A stretch of DNA of 64,000 nt from Carposina sasakii (GCA_014607495.2 CP053148.1:9858001-9922000); one strand, 5' to 3'. Positions 1 to 11,761 are shown, counted from the first letter of the stretch. Numbers and translations are program-made. Notes: generated from the letters alone by a model not told the origin.

Positions 1-513
1 TTTATAATACGTAGTGATTGTCTTAACGTTAATGTACGCAAGTTGCTAATTCCGATAATGGGCACGGGCATTGAAACAAACTCTTACCATCTAAGGGGCA
101 CGGAACTTCTTCTAGTTATTCAGTGATGAATTGGCATAACTTTATATATCGACATTTTCATTAATTTCGATATATTTTAACGTATAGAGCACATCCTTAA
201 TTATCTTCGTTGTCTATGGTCAGATTGAGAAAGTGGTACACAAAATTCACTAAAAAATAGGGGTTGGTGATAGAAGGGTGGAAATTTAGGGTTGTATGTT
301 TTTTTTTGATGCCACACAATAAAAAAATAAAATTATATCAATAAAATATTTTTTTTTTTTGGAGTGGACACCCCTTATCACTTAGTTAGCGGTTTGAAAA
401 ATAGATAGTAGCCGATTTTCAAACCTACTGAATATGCATATAAAATTTCATAAGAATCGGTCAAGCCGTTTCGGAGGAGTATGGTAACTAACACATTACA
501 TGAGAATTTTATA
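1..513. other. AT-rich stretch, no gene seen
   Basis: No exon, splice-flanked frame or recognisable element was found up to the MITE that begins at 514. It contains poly-T and poly-A runs near 300-360 only. Confidence 0.4.
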
Positions 514-773
514 CAGGTTGTAACAAAAAGGGTATGTTAAGCGAAAAGCTATGAAAATAGCCCACTATAGAGAACTTATCCATAAAATTTGAGACTCGAA
601 ATCACAAGTTTGTTTTTTAAGACTGTATGAAAATTCTTGAGACGGTTAAGAATTCTCCATACTATCTAGAAAAATAAACATGTGATTTGTAGTCTCAAAC
701 TTTTTGAGTAGGTTCTCTACAGTGGGCTATTTACATATCTTTTCGCTTAACATACCCTTTTTGTTACACCCTG
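514..773. mobile_element. Palindromic MITE, family A (TGTAACAAAAAGGG ends)
   Basis: A 260-bp near-palindrome starts CAGGTTGTAACAAAAAGGG and ends with its complement CCCTTTTTGTTACACCCTG. It is flanked by TA on both sides, as expected for Tc1/mariner-type insertion. Similar copies lie at 4791-5050 and 48414-48672, and single ends at 8762, 46565 and 60582. There is no coding capacity. Mobilisation by a mariner-like transposase is inferred from the TA target. Confidence 0.8.
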
Positions 774-1030
774 TATATTAGATTATCCAATCCCAAGTAG
801 TAGCGGTGAAATGAATGAAGCAGGTCGAGTTGCTCCAATGATGGAGTGAGCAATGTACGTTTTTTTTGTGCTGCAACCAACGACTTACGTTTTGATTCAC
901 AGATAATTCCAGAAAGTAGAACTGTTAAAGATTCAAGTATTAAAGAATTAACTTATTTTAAAAAAATATCTGAAGGTGGAAACTGATTCGTTTCATAGCG
1001 CCGTGAACGGATGTCTTCCAATAAAAAATC

Positions 1031-1102
1031 CATCGAAAACGTGTCCAGACGGCTTGAAAAACAACTTTTCGCTGGTCTCTCAATCTCGGTAACGGTAGTG
1101 AT
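1031..1102. repeat. Relic of the long-inverted-repeat element at 28342-30695
   Basis: The stretch around CTCTCAATCTCGGTAACGG matches both arms of the large inverted-repeat element at 28342-30695 (for example 28481-28500 and the complement near 30540-30560). It shows that element is a dispersed family. Only about 70 bp are kept here. Confidence 0.6.
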
Positions 1103-1175
1103 TTTTGGCTTTCAAAGATTGAAGATTCAATCCACTTTAAGGTTGGTCCGTCCCAATAAACCATCTACGGATTGC

Positions 1176-1290
1176 TTAAAACTGATTGTGTAAAAGTAAC
1201 GAATAAAAGCGTAACCGTATGTATTCGTTACTTTGACCATGAGTACTCGTTACTATTGTATCGTTACCGAACTGTTACTTTTGATACCGC
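1176..1290. repeat. Fragment of the hAT-like MITE family at 41329-41855
   Basis: GTAAAAGTAACGAATAAAAG and the following 90 bp match the left end of the better preserved copy at 41329-41855, including the repeated core CGTTACT. The right end is missing, so this is a truncated copy. Confidence 0.65.
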
Positions 1291-1552
1291 ATATGCTATT
1301 TATTTTATATATTTATTTTATCGAAGTAGAGGTCATTCGACGATGTGTGCTGTCTAAGAATTTTCTGTCGAATAATCGACTGTAGAATAATCAACTTCGA
1401 TTGTCTGTCGCAGTAATAACTTGTCGATTATGTGTTTTCAAAGTTCGCTATGTGTGGAAATAATGTTGCCTCCCTGGCAGCCGCAGAGTTACAACGCAGT
1501 TATGGTGTCGGATGCAATGCCTTGCTCATCCTAGATTCTTTGGGGCCCCTCG

Positions 1553-2616
1553 GTGTTTGCCTCGATAAAGAAGCTCCAGGCAAATTTGTCGGTCCCTCCG
1601 ACGCGCTTGGACCGTCGATATATCGAAGTGCTGAAGTGTTTATATAGCAACGCCACCATGTCGGTACGAGTACAGGAGCGGAGCACTGAGCCGATTTCAT
1701 TGCAGAGGGGAGTGGGACAAGGAGATGTTATTTCTCCGAAGCTCTTCACCAATGCAATGGAAGACGTCTTTAAGCTTCTCGAATGGAAAGGACTCGGCAT
1801 CAATATCAATGGCGAATACATTACTCACCTTAGGTTCGCTGACGACATCGTGGTCATGGCTGAAGGATCTATCGTAGGCCTCAATCGAGTCTCCCAACAG
1901 GTGGGCTTGAAGATGAACATGGACAAGACGAAGATCATGTCGAACGTCCATGTGCCGCCCACTCCTGTACTGGTTGGGAGCTCGATGATCGAAGTTGTTG
2001 ACGAGTATGTTTACCTGGGAATGTCAAACTAGGTAAGTCCAACTTTGAGAACGAGGTAAATCGGCGAATCCAACTCGGCTGGGCAGCGTTCGGGAAACTA
2101 TGAAGCTTATTTGTGTCCAAGATACCCCAGCCCTTATTCAACCTGTACGTGCTGCCGGTGACGACCTACGGTGCCGAGACGTGGTCTCCAACTATGTGCC
2201 TCATAATAAAGCTCAGGATCGCACAGCGAGCGATGGAGAGAGAGCTATGCTTGGGATCTCTCTGCGTGATCGAATCAGAAATGAGGAGATCCGCAGACGT
2301 ATAAAGATCACCGACATACCTCAACGGTCCAGCAAGCTGAAGTGGCATACCCATTGCCACTTCAGCTTGCTGGACCGTTGGTACTTAGCTCGAAGAACCG
2401 ATGGCCGATGGAGTCAGAAAGTTCTAGAGTGGATACCACGTATCGGCAAGCGCAGCGTGGGAAGGCCACCCACGAGGTGGACGGACGACCTGGCCAGGTC
2501 GCGGGCGTCGGTTGGATGCAGGCGGCTTCCGACCGGTCGAAGTGGAGGTTGTTGGGGGAGGCCTATGTCCAACAGTGGACTTCTCAGGGCTGTAAATGAT
2601 GATGAATGATGATGAA
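1553..2616 (+). pseudogene. RTE-clade LINE reverse transcriptase fragment
   Basis: A degraded, 5'-truncated RTE-type non-LTR retrotransposon. The first frame (1553-2032) carries the RT palm: GVGQGDVISPKLF, then the catalytic motif FADDIV at about residue 96, then LKMNMDKTKIM. Reading then shifts frame. The C-terminal segment (about 2100-2609) has the RTE tail pattern RRTDGRWSQKVLEW, GKRSVGRPPTRW and the 3' end near CCAACAGTGGACT followed by GATGAT repeats. The family reverse-transcribes its RNA at a nicked target. This copy lacks the endonuclease and is frameshifted, so it is dead. A local inverted duplication at 2322-2380 disrupts its C-terminal part. A better preserved relative lies at 13861-16195. 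Confidence 0.85.
2322..2380. repeat. 26-bp perfect inverted repeat inside the RTE fragment
   Basis: Arms 2322-2347 and 2355-2380 are exact complements with a 7-nt loop. The RTE copy at about 16000 reads straight through here without the inverted segment, so the second arm is a local inserted inverted copy. Confidence 0.9.
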
Positions 2617-2730
2617 CTAAGGTGTCGTACAAAGGTACTAATGCTAAATCTAGATTTAAGTTGTAACAGAAAGAGCAGTCAAGTGTTCTAATTCTCGATT
2701 TACTTAAATCCAGATTTACAGTGGGTCTTA

Positions 2731-2810
2731 GGATCACTTGCAGCAAATGCGTCAATTTAATAGATTTAACTTGAATCTAAAATTTAGCATTTGCTGCAAG
2801 TATCACAACA
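2731..2810. repeat. Short inverted repeat (CTTGCAGCAAATGC ends)
   Basis: CTTGCAGCAAATGC near 2734 and its complement GCATTTGCTGCAAG near 2789 bound an AT-rich hairpin. A single GCACATTTGCTGCAAG end recurs near 22868. Probably a small MITE; no flanking duplication is certain. Confidence 0.5.
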
Positions 2811-3099
2811 AAGTTTAGTGTCACATAGTATTCGCTTAGTATCACAACAAAGTTTGACATTTGTAGTATGTAGCTTTGATTATGAAATAATTTTATCAAA
2901 AGCTCTAGGCTTTTGTATAGGTATATTTAGCCCAGGCAAAGAAGCATAAATAAAAATAATAAATTCGAAAGTTTTGAAATTTGGTGACAATATTCATTCT
3001 AGCTTATTATTGAACGTGTCCTGAACAATTGAAGCTTTTTAAGGGTTTGATTGATAGTTGGGTTATCCTTAACCATATCATCAATCGATGAAGCGATAC

Positions 3100-3814
3100 C
3101 GAGCCGAGCTCATCCGTACAAGATCATCTAGAGCTTGTTGAGGATACCCTGTCGCCATCGGAATAATCGTCCCCGTCTCCATTCTCATTTTCGTCTTCGA
3201 CTATATTTTGGTCCATTGAAGCACTATCCGTGATAATTGTTACAAACGGTTGTGCATTCGATTCTCGGTCTTGAGTCCACCAGAACCAGTTAAATTTGAA
3301 AGGGTTCTATGAGAAAAACAGTTTGGGAACTCCTGAATTAGGACTTAATTCGTTCCCCAGCCATTTTTGTACTTCATGGAACACGCGAAAAGAATGCTGT
3401 CTGGGTGCTCCTTCCGTTGGTGGTAGCAAGGCAATATCTAGTTTAATTTTTGTAACGGAATTGTAAAACAATAAAATCGGTGTTGATTCAAAGATTTTTT
3501 CTGCAGGTCGTGCATTGTAGATGACAAGAAAAAAACGTTTTCTAACTTCAGCGATTGTTTCGTGCGAAGAATCGCGATTGTTGGAACTTTCAACGATATC
3601 ATGCCATCCTTTATTTTGTTGGTACAGCCATTGAGGAATAAGATTCCTCCATGGTACAGCTTAACGCACTTAATTTTTCCTTTATTGCTGACGTGGTGTC
3701 GCAACCACTAAAGGCGTGCAAGAAGAGAATGCTGTTGGTAAGTCCCAATGATTGCAACTGCTGTGACGCATATACTTTTCTCGTAATTTTTCCATCTTGA
3801 CGCTCGTCGTCCAT
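3100..3814 (-). pseudogene. Degraded repeat-borne ORF with GCDTTSA motif
   Basis: Minus-strand frames contain FLHAFSGCDTTSA (about 3690-3730) followed, after a frameshift, by KIKCVKLYHGG. Downstream comes ALLPPTEGAPRQHSFRVFH and WLGNELSP. From memory this order occurs in long uncharacterised proteins repeated in many invertebrate genomes and suspected to be transposon-borne; the exact family is not named here. The frame is broken by shifts and stops and ends in an acidic tail near 3180-3230. It is a dead copy. No terminal repeats were located. Confidence 0.5.
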
Positions 3815-4261
3815 TTATTCGAGAAAATGTTAATTTGACGGAAAAATTAATGGACCTTTTATGAAGGCAATTTAATGTTCTCCAACTTTTACAATTTTTT
3901 TTTTCAATAAATACCTATAATAATTAAGGAGTTACACATTAAAAATTATAAAAATGCATCTTTTTTCAAGATGGCGGTGATTAATAGTAATTAATAAACC
4001 AGAATGAACGTTGTAACCAAATTTCTAAACTTTCGTATTTATTATTTTTATTTTGTGAAATTTGTCCTTCGTTGCCTGGGCTAATTATGGAGTGCTTATC
4101 TTGATTTAAAAATACTATAGGTAACGATGGTAGCTTTGTGGTCACATAGATTAACCGATAGGATTGGTCAGTAAAACCCTTAAATAAAATTTTCTAAACA
4201 GTGTCCGAACTGAAATTTAATTAATGTCTGGTACTTATATTTTAAAGGCCTTAATTTGCTC

Positions 4262-4395
4262 AGTTCTGAAACATTTAAGGAGATTTAACTTTTTTACCCA
4301 TCTGCGCCAGGAGGGTTATGTTTGTTATACACTTAACAAACATAACCCTCCTGGCGCAGCCGGATAAAAAAGATCTCCTTAAATGTTTCAGAACT
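4262..4395. mobile_element. Palindromic mini-element (134 bp)
   Basis: AGTTCTGAAACATTTAAGGA at the left is mirrored by the complement ending at 4395. The inner arms 4302-4327 and 4334-4359 are a perfect 26-bp inverted repeat with a 6-nt loop. It has hairpin MITE architecture and no coding capacity. Confidence 0.75.
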
Positions 4396-4790
4396 AGTAA
4401 GTATGCATGTGTGTGTTGTGTTATGTATTTCATTGGCACGCTCTAAAGCCCAACCGGCTTTTCGTGGTTGAGCTTGAGAGGTATCATAAGATTCGTCTTG
4501 GGTCGATTTTTCTAATTGTTAGATAGCCTAAGTGAAGGATAAAGTTAATACTGTCTCTATATTGATTAGGTTTTAGAGAAAGACAGCATCAAATTTACCC
4601 TTCACATATCTGACGGTTATCTGACCTTTGGAAAAATCTGCCCATAGCCGTGAGAGTGACAGTGGGTAGGTAGTTAGGAACATTAAAGATTTTCAGTCGA
4701 TTTTTTTCTATATGTAATTGTTGGTATCAATTTGTTCCTCTGATTAATTAAAGGAACAAGTTAATATACTTTTGAGTGTATGGTCATATA

Positions 4791-5050
4791 CATGGTGTAA
4801 CAAAAAGGGTATGTTAAGCGAGAAGCTATGTCAATAGCCTACTGCAGAGAACCTATCCACAAAATTTGAGATCCGAAATCACATGTTTATTTTTCCCGAT
4901 AGTATGGAGAATTTTTAAATATCTCAGGAATTTTTATACAATCTTGAAAAATAAAAATGTGATTTTGAGTCTCAAATTTTGGAAATAGGTTTTCTATAGT
5001 GGGCTATTTATACAGCTTTTCGCTTAACATACCCTTTCTGTTACACCATG
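4791..5050. mobile_element. Palindromic MITE, family A
   Basis: Begins CATGGTGTAACAAAAAGGG and ends with the complement CCCTTTCTGTTACACCATG, flanked by TA dinucleotides. It is 260 bp and the same family as 514-773, with moderately diverged halves. Confidence 0.85.
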
Positions 5051-5700
5051 TATAGTAGACTCGAGACGGTTATAATATACGTCTTATTATTAATTTATTT
5101 CGTACTGTTTAAATTTTTATATTATTCTATTCTGAACATCGAAAAACAAAGAGCAGTTTGACCCGATGTCAGGTGCCTATTGACGACATAACAATTTTTG
5201 TAATACTTATAAGCTATTTAACATTTTCTCAAATAACATAATGGCACACAACAATAAAAAGAAAAATTATAACAACGACACGCAACAATCAGGAGATGTC
5301 ATACTCGTCTGTGCAAGAATATACTTACTCGTCTGTGTCACGTAGATTTAGATCTATTTTAGGAGTATGGAAATTTAACTTTAATAGGCGCGAAATATTT
5401 CTTACATTTATAGGAAGTTTCTTTATAAGGACCGGTACATGAACGTATGAAGAGCAACGGACGTAATGCTGTCAATGCACAGATTGTAGCACCGAAATGG
5501 CGGCGCATTGCGCATGTGTGCGTATTTTCTAGTAGGCGCCGATCTTACTATGGTTTGTATGTGGGGTGGATAACGCGTCATTACACATCCCTACTCCATG
5601 GAATATCGTTACCGAGCTTACTATGGATGCCTCACTTTGTGTATTGACAACACTCTGTCCGTTATTCTTTATATGTTCATGGTCCAGTACAATATATTCC
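5051..5700. other. No gene recognised
   Basis: AT-rich DNA with no supported exon, repeat symmetry or element end noticed. Confidence 0.35.
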
Positions 5701-6044
5701 GATTTTCTCTTTCCATAGAAGTTATTGAAGCTAGGTTTTTCTAATATTTTTTGTGACTTGTCTTGTGGTAATTGTATATTGTGTAGTATGTAGAATATAT
5801 GTTTTATAGTATGGTTCTTTTAAGATTTGTAATTAAATGCCTACGGGTAATATTTTATAAAACGTGAATACTTGACTATCATCTGTGTATTTGTTTTTAA
5901 TGTGGCAAGTTGTTATCATTTTTAATAACATGTATTGTAAATTATATATCTGCTCAAGATATGTTTTAAATGTTCTACCATAACTGCTTAATCCATATGA
6001 TAGAATATTCTCTGCCAGAGCTCTATACAAAGTTAATAATACTG

Positions 6045-6046
<2 letters not shown>

Positions 6047-6133
<87 letters not shown>
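6047..6133. repeat. (AT)n microsatellite inside LINE reading frame
   Basis: About 43 uninterrupted AT units sit inside the LINE fragment, so one frame reads as alternating Tyr-Ile. It separates the RT thumb from the C-terminal part. Confidence 0.95.
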
Positions 6134-6137
<4 letters not shown>

Positions 6138-6822
6138 TATAATACTGGTAAAAGTATCCTGTTTTTAATAATGTAAAACTTTGCTAGCAAAGCCCTTAAT
6201 TTGTCACAAACCTTATTTATGTGTAGGCCCCAATTGAATGTATTATCAATTGTTAGCCCCAGATATGTTTGTTCGGTTACCTGTTGCAGAGTCTTACATT
6301 TGCAGCGCATGTTTACAGTTCGATGAGAATGCAGGCAATCGTGGTTATATGGGCATAAGTTTAGTTTCGTTTAGGACCAGTCCTGCATCGTGTGACCATT
6401 GGCATATCCTATCAAAGTCTTCTTGCAATTTTTTTTTGTGCAGTTGTCAAGTTTCTGTCCGCTCTATATTAAACATGTATCATCTGCATATTGGTAAACA
6501 TCACAGTTCTTGAGTATATTATTTATATCGTTTACATAGGATAGGTAATGTAGTGGGCCCAGCACTGAGCCTTGGGCTGTTCCTTGTGTAACTCGTATCA
6601 TTTCGCTCAGCGTGGATCCTACTTTGACCTGATGATGTCGATTTGCCAAGTAACTTTTGCAACATTCTAATAATAGACCTCGTATTCCACTATCCGTCAG
6701 AAGTATATTATGTTTAAGCGTATCAAAGGCTTTCTTGTAGTCAATAAATATGAGTAGTACATGTTTTTTATTATCTAGGTGTGTGTTTATATTATTCGTG
6801 AATAGGGAATATGCGTCTGACA

Positions 6823-7310
6823 CGAAAACAGATTTATTTTATTCGAAAGATATTACAAATACAAACCGAATAGTGCAAAAATAACATCAATCGGTTAGTA
6901 AATACCAAAGTTACAGGAGTTTAAAAGTATGAAAAATTTAACGAACACAATTTACAACATAAAAGGAGTCAAAACATACAATTTTACCCATATTTAGAAT
7001 TTTCTCATTGATTTAATAAATACTTTATTAATATCTGCACCTATTAATAAACAATTTTTATTGACAACAATACACGAAATATTACGTTTATAAAATAAGA
7101 TTGCATTTTTTTCCCATACTAATTTGAGACGGTTGTCTATTATGACGTCAAAGTCTTTGCCATTTTAGTATGGAGCAAACGGAGCGTTTCAAAAATATTT
7201 TGCCGGATCGTATGTTTGAATTGCTGTAAATCCAAAACGGTTAAAGTTAGATATGCCATTCCAAGGGCAAACTTTATTTATTTTTTAGGTATACCCTATT
7301 CTGACAATAG
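6823..7310. mobile_element. Unidentified insert of about 490 bp in LINE
   Basis: The LINE frame reads QFGFQTKKVS up to about 7310 and resumes at SDAYSLFTN near 6823. The block between has no RT similarity, is AT-rich and non-coding. Clear terminal repeats or a target duplication were not found, so the class is unknown. Confidence 0.5.
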
Positions 7311-8490
7311 CAATGTGATACTTTTTTTGTCTGAAAACCAAATTGTTTATTTGATAATACTTTGTGGTGTTCGTAAATTTGGTTACTGAAAAACATTTCT
7401 ATTATTTTGCCAACTGCAGGCAGTATGGCGATAGGGCAATATTTCGAGCAGTCATTATTATTACCTCCTTTAAATAAGGGTCTGACTAGTTCAATCTTAA
7501 GTTCGTCTGGATATACTCCTGTTTTTAGGCTGGTATTAAGTTGGCTATGGCCGATGATATTTTATCTGCTATTTTTTAAGGTCCGTAGGTAGTATTCCAT
7601 ATACCCGGTGCTTTATCAGTTTTAAGTGTTTTTATGATTTTATGAATTTTCGTTTTAGTTGCCTTTTTACACAACATGGATTTATCTATTGGTTACAATA
7701 AGGTATTATGCTTTTTAAATTATTTTGGAATTCATGTGCAAAAAGATTTGCTATATGTTTTTCGCTATTGTAATTTTGAAAAGCTTTTAATATAACGGTA
7801 TCTATTGAGCACGTAATTTTTTCAGATAATTTATCAATAAATTCCTTATTTTTGAAGGGTCTTTTCGATATTTATTTATTTCTCTCAAATAGTATATATT
7901 TTTACTGTCACTTACAATTTTATTTGTTTTATTTTTTTTTTTTTTTTTTGTATTCGGCATTTTTTTCTATTTTAAGTATAGTTTGCATTTTTTTTTCATT
8001 TTAAGTATAGTTCATCTCTATTAACTATTAGCTTAGGACATTTTCATAAAAATGAAGGGCGAAGTGTAAATCGAAAAAAAAAAATTGTCGGATCAAAAAT
8101 GTTTTTGGCGTTTTATTCTCCATTTTAATTTCTGTAAGTGGTCATTAATCGCTGTATTACTCTAAATAATAGATACACGCGTTAACCTAGGAATAACCTA
8201 AAATACGTGTTCTGACTAAACGTCATTTTGGTTATCCGTAGGTTATGCTTAGAATAATTTTATTCCACGTTTAATTTTATAGGCGTTAATTAAGGTGAAT
8301 CTGCTCGTGCTATCTACCTATTTAGGTCATTATTATGATGTCTGATGCTGGTTTCAGAGCAATGCGTGAGACCCACTCATGGCGCACCAGGACATCATTT
8401 TACAGCTACACGGTTTTTGCCGCTCCGGGTGGCTGTGAAAAGATGTTCTTTTCGCTATGGGAAATACATATCATATTACATCTTGGATGT

Positions 8491-8632
8491 AAAAAATTAT
8501 CGCTCATCATACATTTTGTACGACACCATTTACACTGCGTAATATCATATATTACATCCCAAACTGTAAATATGATATTACACAGTGTGAGTGAATGGTC
8601 TAGTACAAAATGTATGACGAACGATAATTTTT
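8491..8632. mobile_element. Imperfect palindromic MITE-like repeat
   Basis: AAAAAATTATCGCTCATCAT and CATTTTGTACGACACCATTT at the left are mirrored at 8580-8632 with a few mismatches. The core repeats a TGTAATATCATA motif. No coding function. Confidence 0.6.
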
Positions 8633-8761
8633 CTGTGTAAAAGGAACTGCATAGAGTTCATAAAAAAGTTGGCACCTATATTGTGGTTTTTGCTAAAAAT
8701 TATGGTCTTAAGTTAGTATGTCAGTATTTTCCTGGCTGTCTCTTACACCCTCTAGCTTTAT

Positions 8762-9690
8762 ACAGAATGTAACAAAAGGGGATGGTCAAGGGAAACGCTA
8801 TAAAATAGCCGGTTTATTCCCAGTCGTACCCACTGGGTCAGTCATTGTGAGATTAAGTCGTACCGATATCAGACATTTTGAGATTAAGTTCTTATGGACC
8901 GGAGGGCTATACATTCGCCGCTATGGAGGAGTCTGATACGGAGGGTTATTGTGGAGGCTTCAACGCCACTCTGATGGCCCTCGGTGCCAGGCCCTCCAAC
9001 AGTTGTTCTAATTATCTGTGTGCATTAATACTAACATAGTTTTTCCATTCCATTTCTCGAAATCATTTTCCAAGTAGTATGAAGAATTCTTTAAAAAAAA
9101 AACTCAGGACTCATCAATCTTGAAAAATAAACATGTGATTTTGAGTCTGAAATTTTGTGGATAAGTTATATACAGGATGTTTTTTCGTTGCCCCCCTTAA
9201 CGAAGGGTACGCACTCTATACATCAAATAAAGTAAGTTTATGCCAAAAAAATTGCTGGGAAATGATGTAATTTTTTATGATTTTTTTTTTATTTATTATT
9301 TTACAATCACTCATTACATAGGTGTAAGAAACAGGAACACCACTTAAACCATTGAGGTTTGTGTTATTACTTCATCGGGTGAAATTTATAGTGTCCAGCG
9401 TTTATGCTAGTTTTTTCATAGACATACCTATATATTAATTATTTCTCGTGAAAAAATCTTGCTACGCGCGTCAATGTGCATTTATGCAGAAAAACACAGT
9501 CTATTTACTCAACTTTGCACCCTAATATCTTGGGAACCAGATACTTCCCATGTATGCTTCTATGGAGAAAAACGATCGTGATGATGAGGAGATTCCGTAG
9601 TTTTCGGGAACGTTGACGACAAAAATCATCTGTATAGTGGGTTATTTTCGTTCGTAGCATTTCGCTTAACATACACACCCCTTCACCCAA
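8762..9690. mobile_element. Disrupted family A MITE
   Basis: The left end (ACAGAATGTAACAAAAGGGG at 8763) and right-half pieces (about 9120-9172 and 9633-9670, the latter containing TTTCGCTTAACATAC) belong to family A. They are separated by foreign DNA (about 8815-9060) and by the insertion 9173-9632. Boundaries are approximate. Confidence 0.55.
9173..9632 (+). mobile_element. maT-related MITE (family B, CAGGATG ends)
   Basis: A 460-bp element begins CAGGATGTTTTTTCGTTGCC and ends ACGACAAAAATCATCTG, flanked by TA. A second copy lies at 43555-43926 in the opposite orientation, and a solo end at 19121-19169. Its interior (TGGGAACCAGATACTTCCC, ATGGAGAAAAACGATCGTGA) resembles the 5' leader of the maT transposase gene near 26780-26830, suggesting it is an internally deleted maT derivative. 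It sits inside a family A MITE. Confidence 0.75.
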
Positions 9691-9915
9691 ATAAGGTGTT
9701 TTCTTATTAGTTTACTTATTTTTGACACGAGACTAGGTAGGAAAAAAGGAACAACTTTCCAGTATTAAAAGTTGTTTCTTTTTACCAACCACACTCTACC
9801 GATTACTTAGTTTTGGTTACTGTCACTAAGTATACCATGTAGCAAAAACGTTCTATAGTCAATTTGTGATTTTAGGAGACTTCAGTGCTCGACCCATTAC
9901 GTAGTAGTCACTTTA
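9690..9915. other. No feature recognised
   Basis: AT-rich, non-coding; nothing supported. Confidence 0.3.
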
Positions 9916-9919
9916 AGTG

Positions 9920-9985
9920 TGACCCCACATTGGGCGTGCGCGTCGGGAGCATGCTCCAGGAACGCGCACGCCCAATGTGGGGTCA
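9920..9985. repeat. GC-rich perfect hairpin, 24-bp arms
   Basis: Arms 9920-9943 and 9962-9985 are exact complements (TGACCCCACATTGGGCGTGC at the left). The 18-nt loop contains the smaller palindrome GGAGCATGCTCC. GC content is far above the surroundings. No promoter or gene is linked to it. Confidence 0.9.
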
Positions 9986-11270
9986 GCCTAAGCTCTAGGC
10001 AAATATGGCAAATATCAAATGTTGTCAATTTGTGTTTTAGAAAGTGTAGTACAAATGTCATTAAATTTTTTATCATGATTAGGACAATCTGCGAAAGATA
10101 TTCATCGCAGGAGGTGCAGGAGGAACAGATGGCTTTAATCTAGTTTGTCGAATCTAGATCCCTAGAGTTTCATCGTAAAGATATAATGAGGCCCAGGAAC
10201 CCTCAATATTCCTCAATATTAAGGATACTTTGCTCGAAATCATGACCCATCTGCTTCTTGTTTGAGTACCACATTTTAGTGTGTGTTGGACTTCACTCGA
10301 GTCATGGATGCTAAATACCACTATGTATTAAATGTTGTATTTCAACACCATTATCATTTAAACAACAGGCAACAGCTAGTAGTTTAGTTTTATAGTTTGT
10401 TTAGTCGAGAAACTGATGTATATAGGAATGCTTCATCAATTGGACGACGAGTATTACAGGAATTTAGAGATTTTCATTCGCCATGTATGTTTGACATACA
10501 AGGTTGCTCTCTATCAGTCATTGTCAAAGGTAGGTAGGTAAATAATTCTCATCGCTCAATATATGCATATTCGTTTGAATTTAAAGAAATTACAATTTTC
10601 TGTCGCATGGGCTCCGGCTGCTCAATTCTGTAAACATGTCACAATTTATTTATTTTAAGCGTGCTATAACTTTTATTTTTGAGTTTCTTGGCGCGCGTTT
10701 GCTAAGATCTCATTGCCTTTTGTAGTACAATTTTCATCGAAATCTATAACATTTTTATTACAGTATATTAAACGATCTTTCGCTGTATTATATTCCTTTT
10801 TTTATTATAAATAAATGTTCATGCAACTTTTTTTAGGAACTTACCTACGCGCTCGTAGAAAATGCCAGTTTTAAAGTTATCTATAGGTAATATTTTAAAT
10901 AATAAATCCACAAACCTATGCACACCTTTTACCAATTTCTTGACCGAAAGGTATGTCAATCTCCTTATTTATATCTGATTCTCTGACATCTTGCGATGTA
11001 TACAACAAGTGAATGGACAATCTTTTTAGTAAAAAACATTTATAATTCTGTATTATTGCCTCACAATATCTGCTTCGCAATTCCATTTGCGTCTTGATGC
11101 GCGCAATTACAAAAGAAAAATAGAAAATTTACTTGAAATTATTTTCAGTGCGCCCACAAATTGACTAGCCGTGGGATTGGTCTTAGAACCATAGTTAACT
11201 CGAATGCAGCCGATTAAATTTTCTAACGGGTATTGCTGCAACCTACGTGTAGACAAGCTTCATCTATTAT
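9986..11270. other. No gene recognised
   Basis: AT-rich non-coding DNA. Short frames show no domain, codon bias or splice-site support. Confidence 0.3.
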
Positions 11271-11272
11271 CG

Positions 11273-11404
11273 GTGTTATTACAAAAGAGCGCCTAAATTT
11301 AGACTCGATTTAAATATGACATTTGACAGAAAAATGTATGGCATATCTGTCAAATTTAGGGCGTGTTTACCTTAAAAGATGTTTAAATTCTTTTGTAATA
11401 ACAC
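11273..11404. mobile_element. Palindromic MITE, GTGTTATTACAAAAG ends
   Basis: The left end GTGTTATTACAAAAG is mirrored exactly by CTTTTGTAATAACAC at the right. Internal ATTTGACAG and CTGTCAAAT repeats are also mirrored. Related copies are at 16235-16372 and, partial, at 36139-36198. Confidence 0.75.
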
Positions 11405-11761
11405 GGTTAATCGTATTGGAATCGTATAGCATTTGTTTCTAGGATTCTACTCAGCCTAAAAATAAACTTAGCCAGGACAATCCCATAGTTATGGTACCAC
11501 TATCTTACAAATATTTGTATGGTTTATATTCGTTTACCTACGTACTTCAAATTAAGTGCTTAACTGTGTCATGCACTCCAGCAGAGCCACCTTCATAAAT
11601 AGCGTTCAAGTTTATCTCGAAACAATGTTCATCGGACGTACATAGTGTACATGCATTGTATATAACTGTACGCATACGGATTAGGGGAATAATTTACGTT
11701 AAATGTGGCTCTGCTGCGAAGAATACTCCACGATTGCGTTCAAGTTTATCTCGCTGGAGAG

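Larger units (their letters stand above)
5700..7980 (-). pseudogene. Jockey/CR1-like LINE, broken reverse transcriptase
   Basis: Minus-strand remnants of a non-LTR reverse transcriptase in order. About 7640-7700: finger motif TLKTDKAPG. About 7330-7400: GKIIEMFFSNQIYEH and NKQFGF. 6464-6823: LLIFIDYKKAFDTLKH, TQGTAQGSVLGPL and the catalytic YADDTCLI. 6180-6310: EQTYLGLTIDN thumb region. 5833-6030: C-terminal part. Frameshifts, stops, an extra block of about 490 bp (6823-7310) and an AT microsatellite (6047-6133) inside the reading frame make it non-functional. The clade is judged from motif style only; CR1, L2 or Jockey are all possible. Confidence 0.8.

Noticed and set aside
8335..8640. 101-codon frame
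   Set aside because: Half of it lies in an inverted repeat and it has no recognisable motif.
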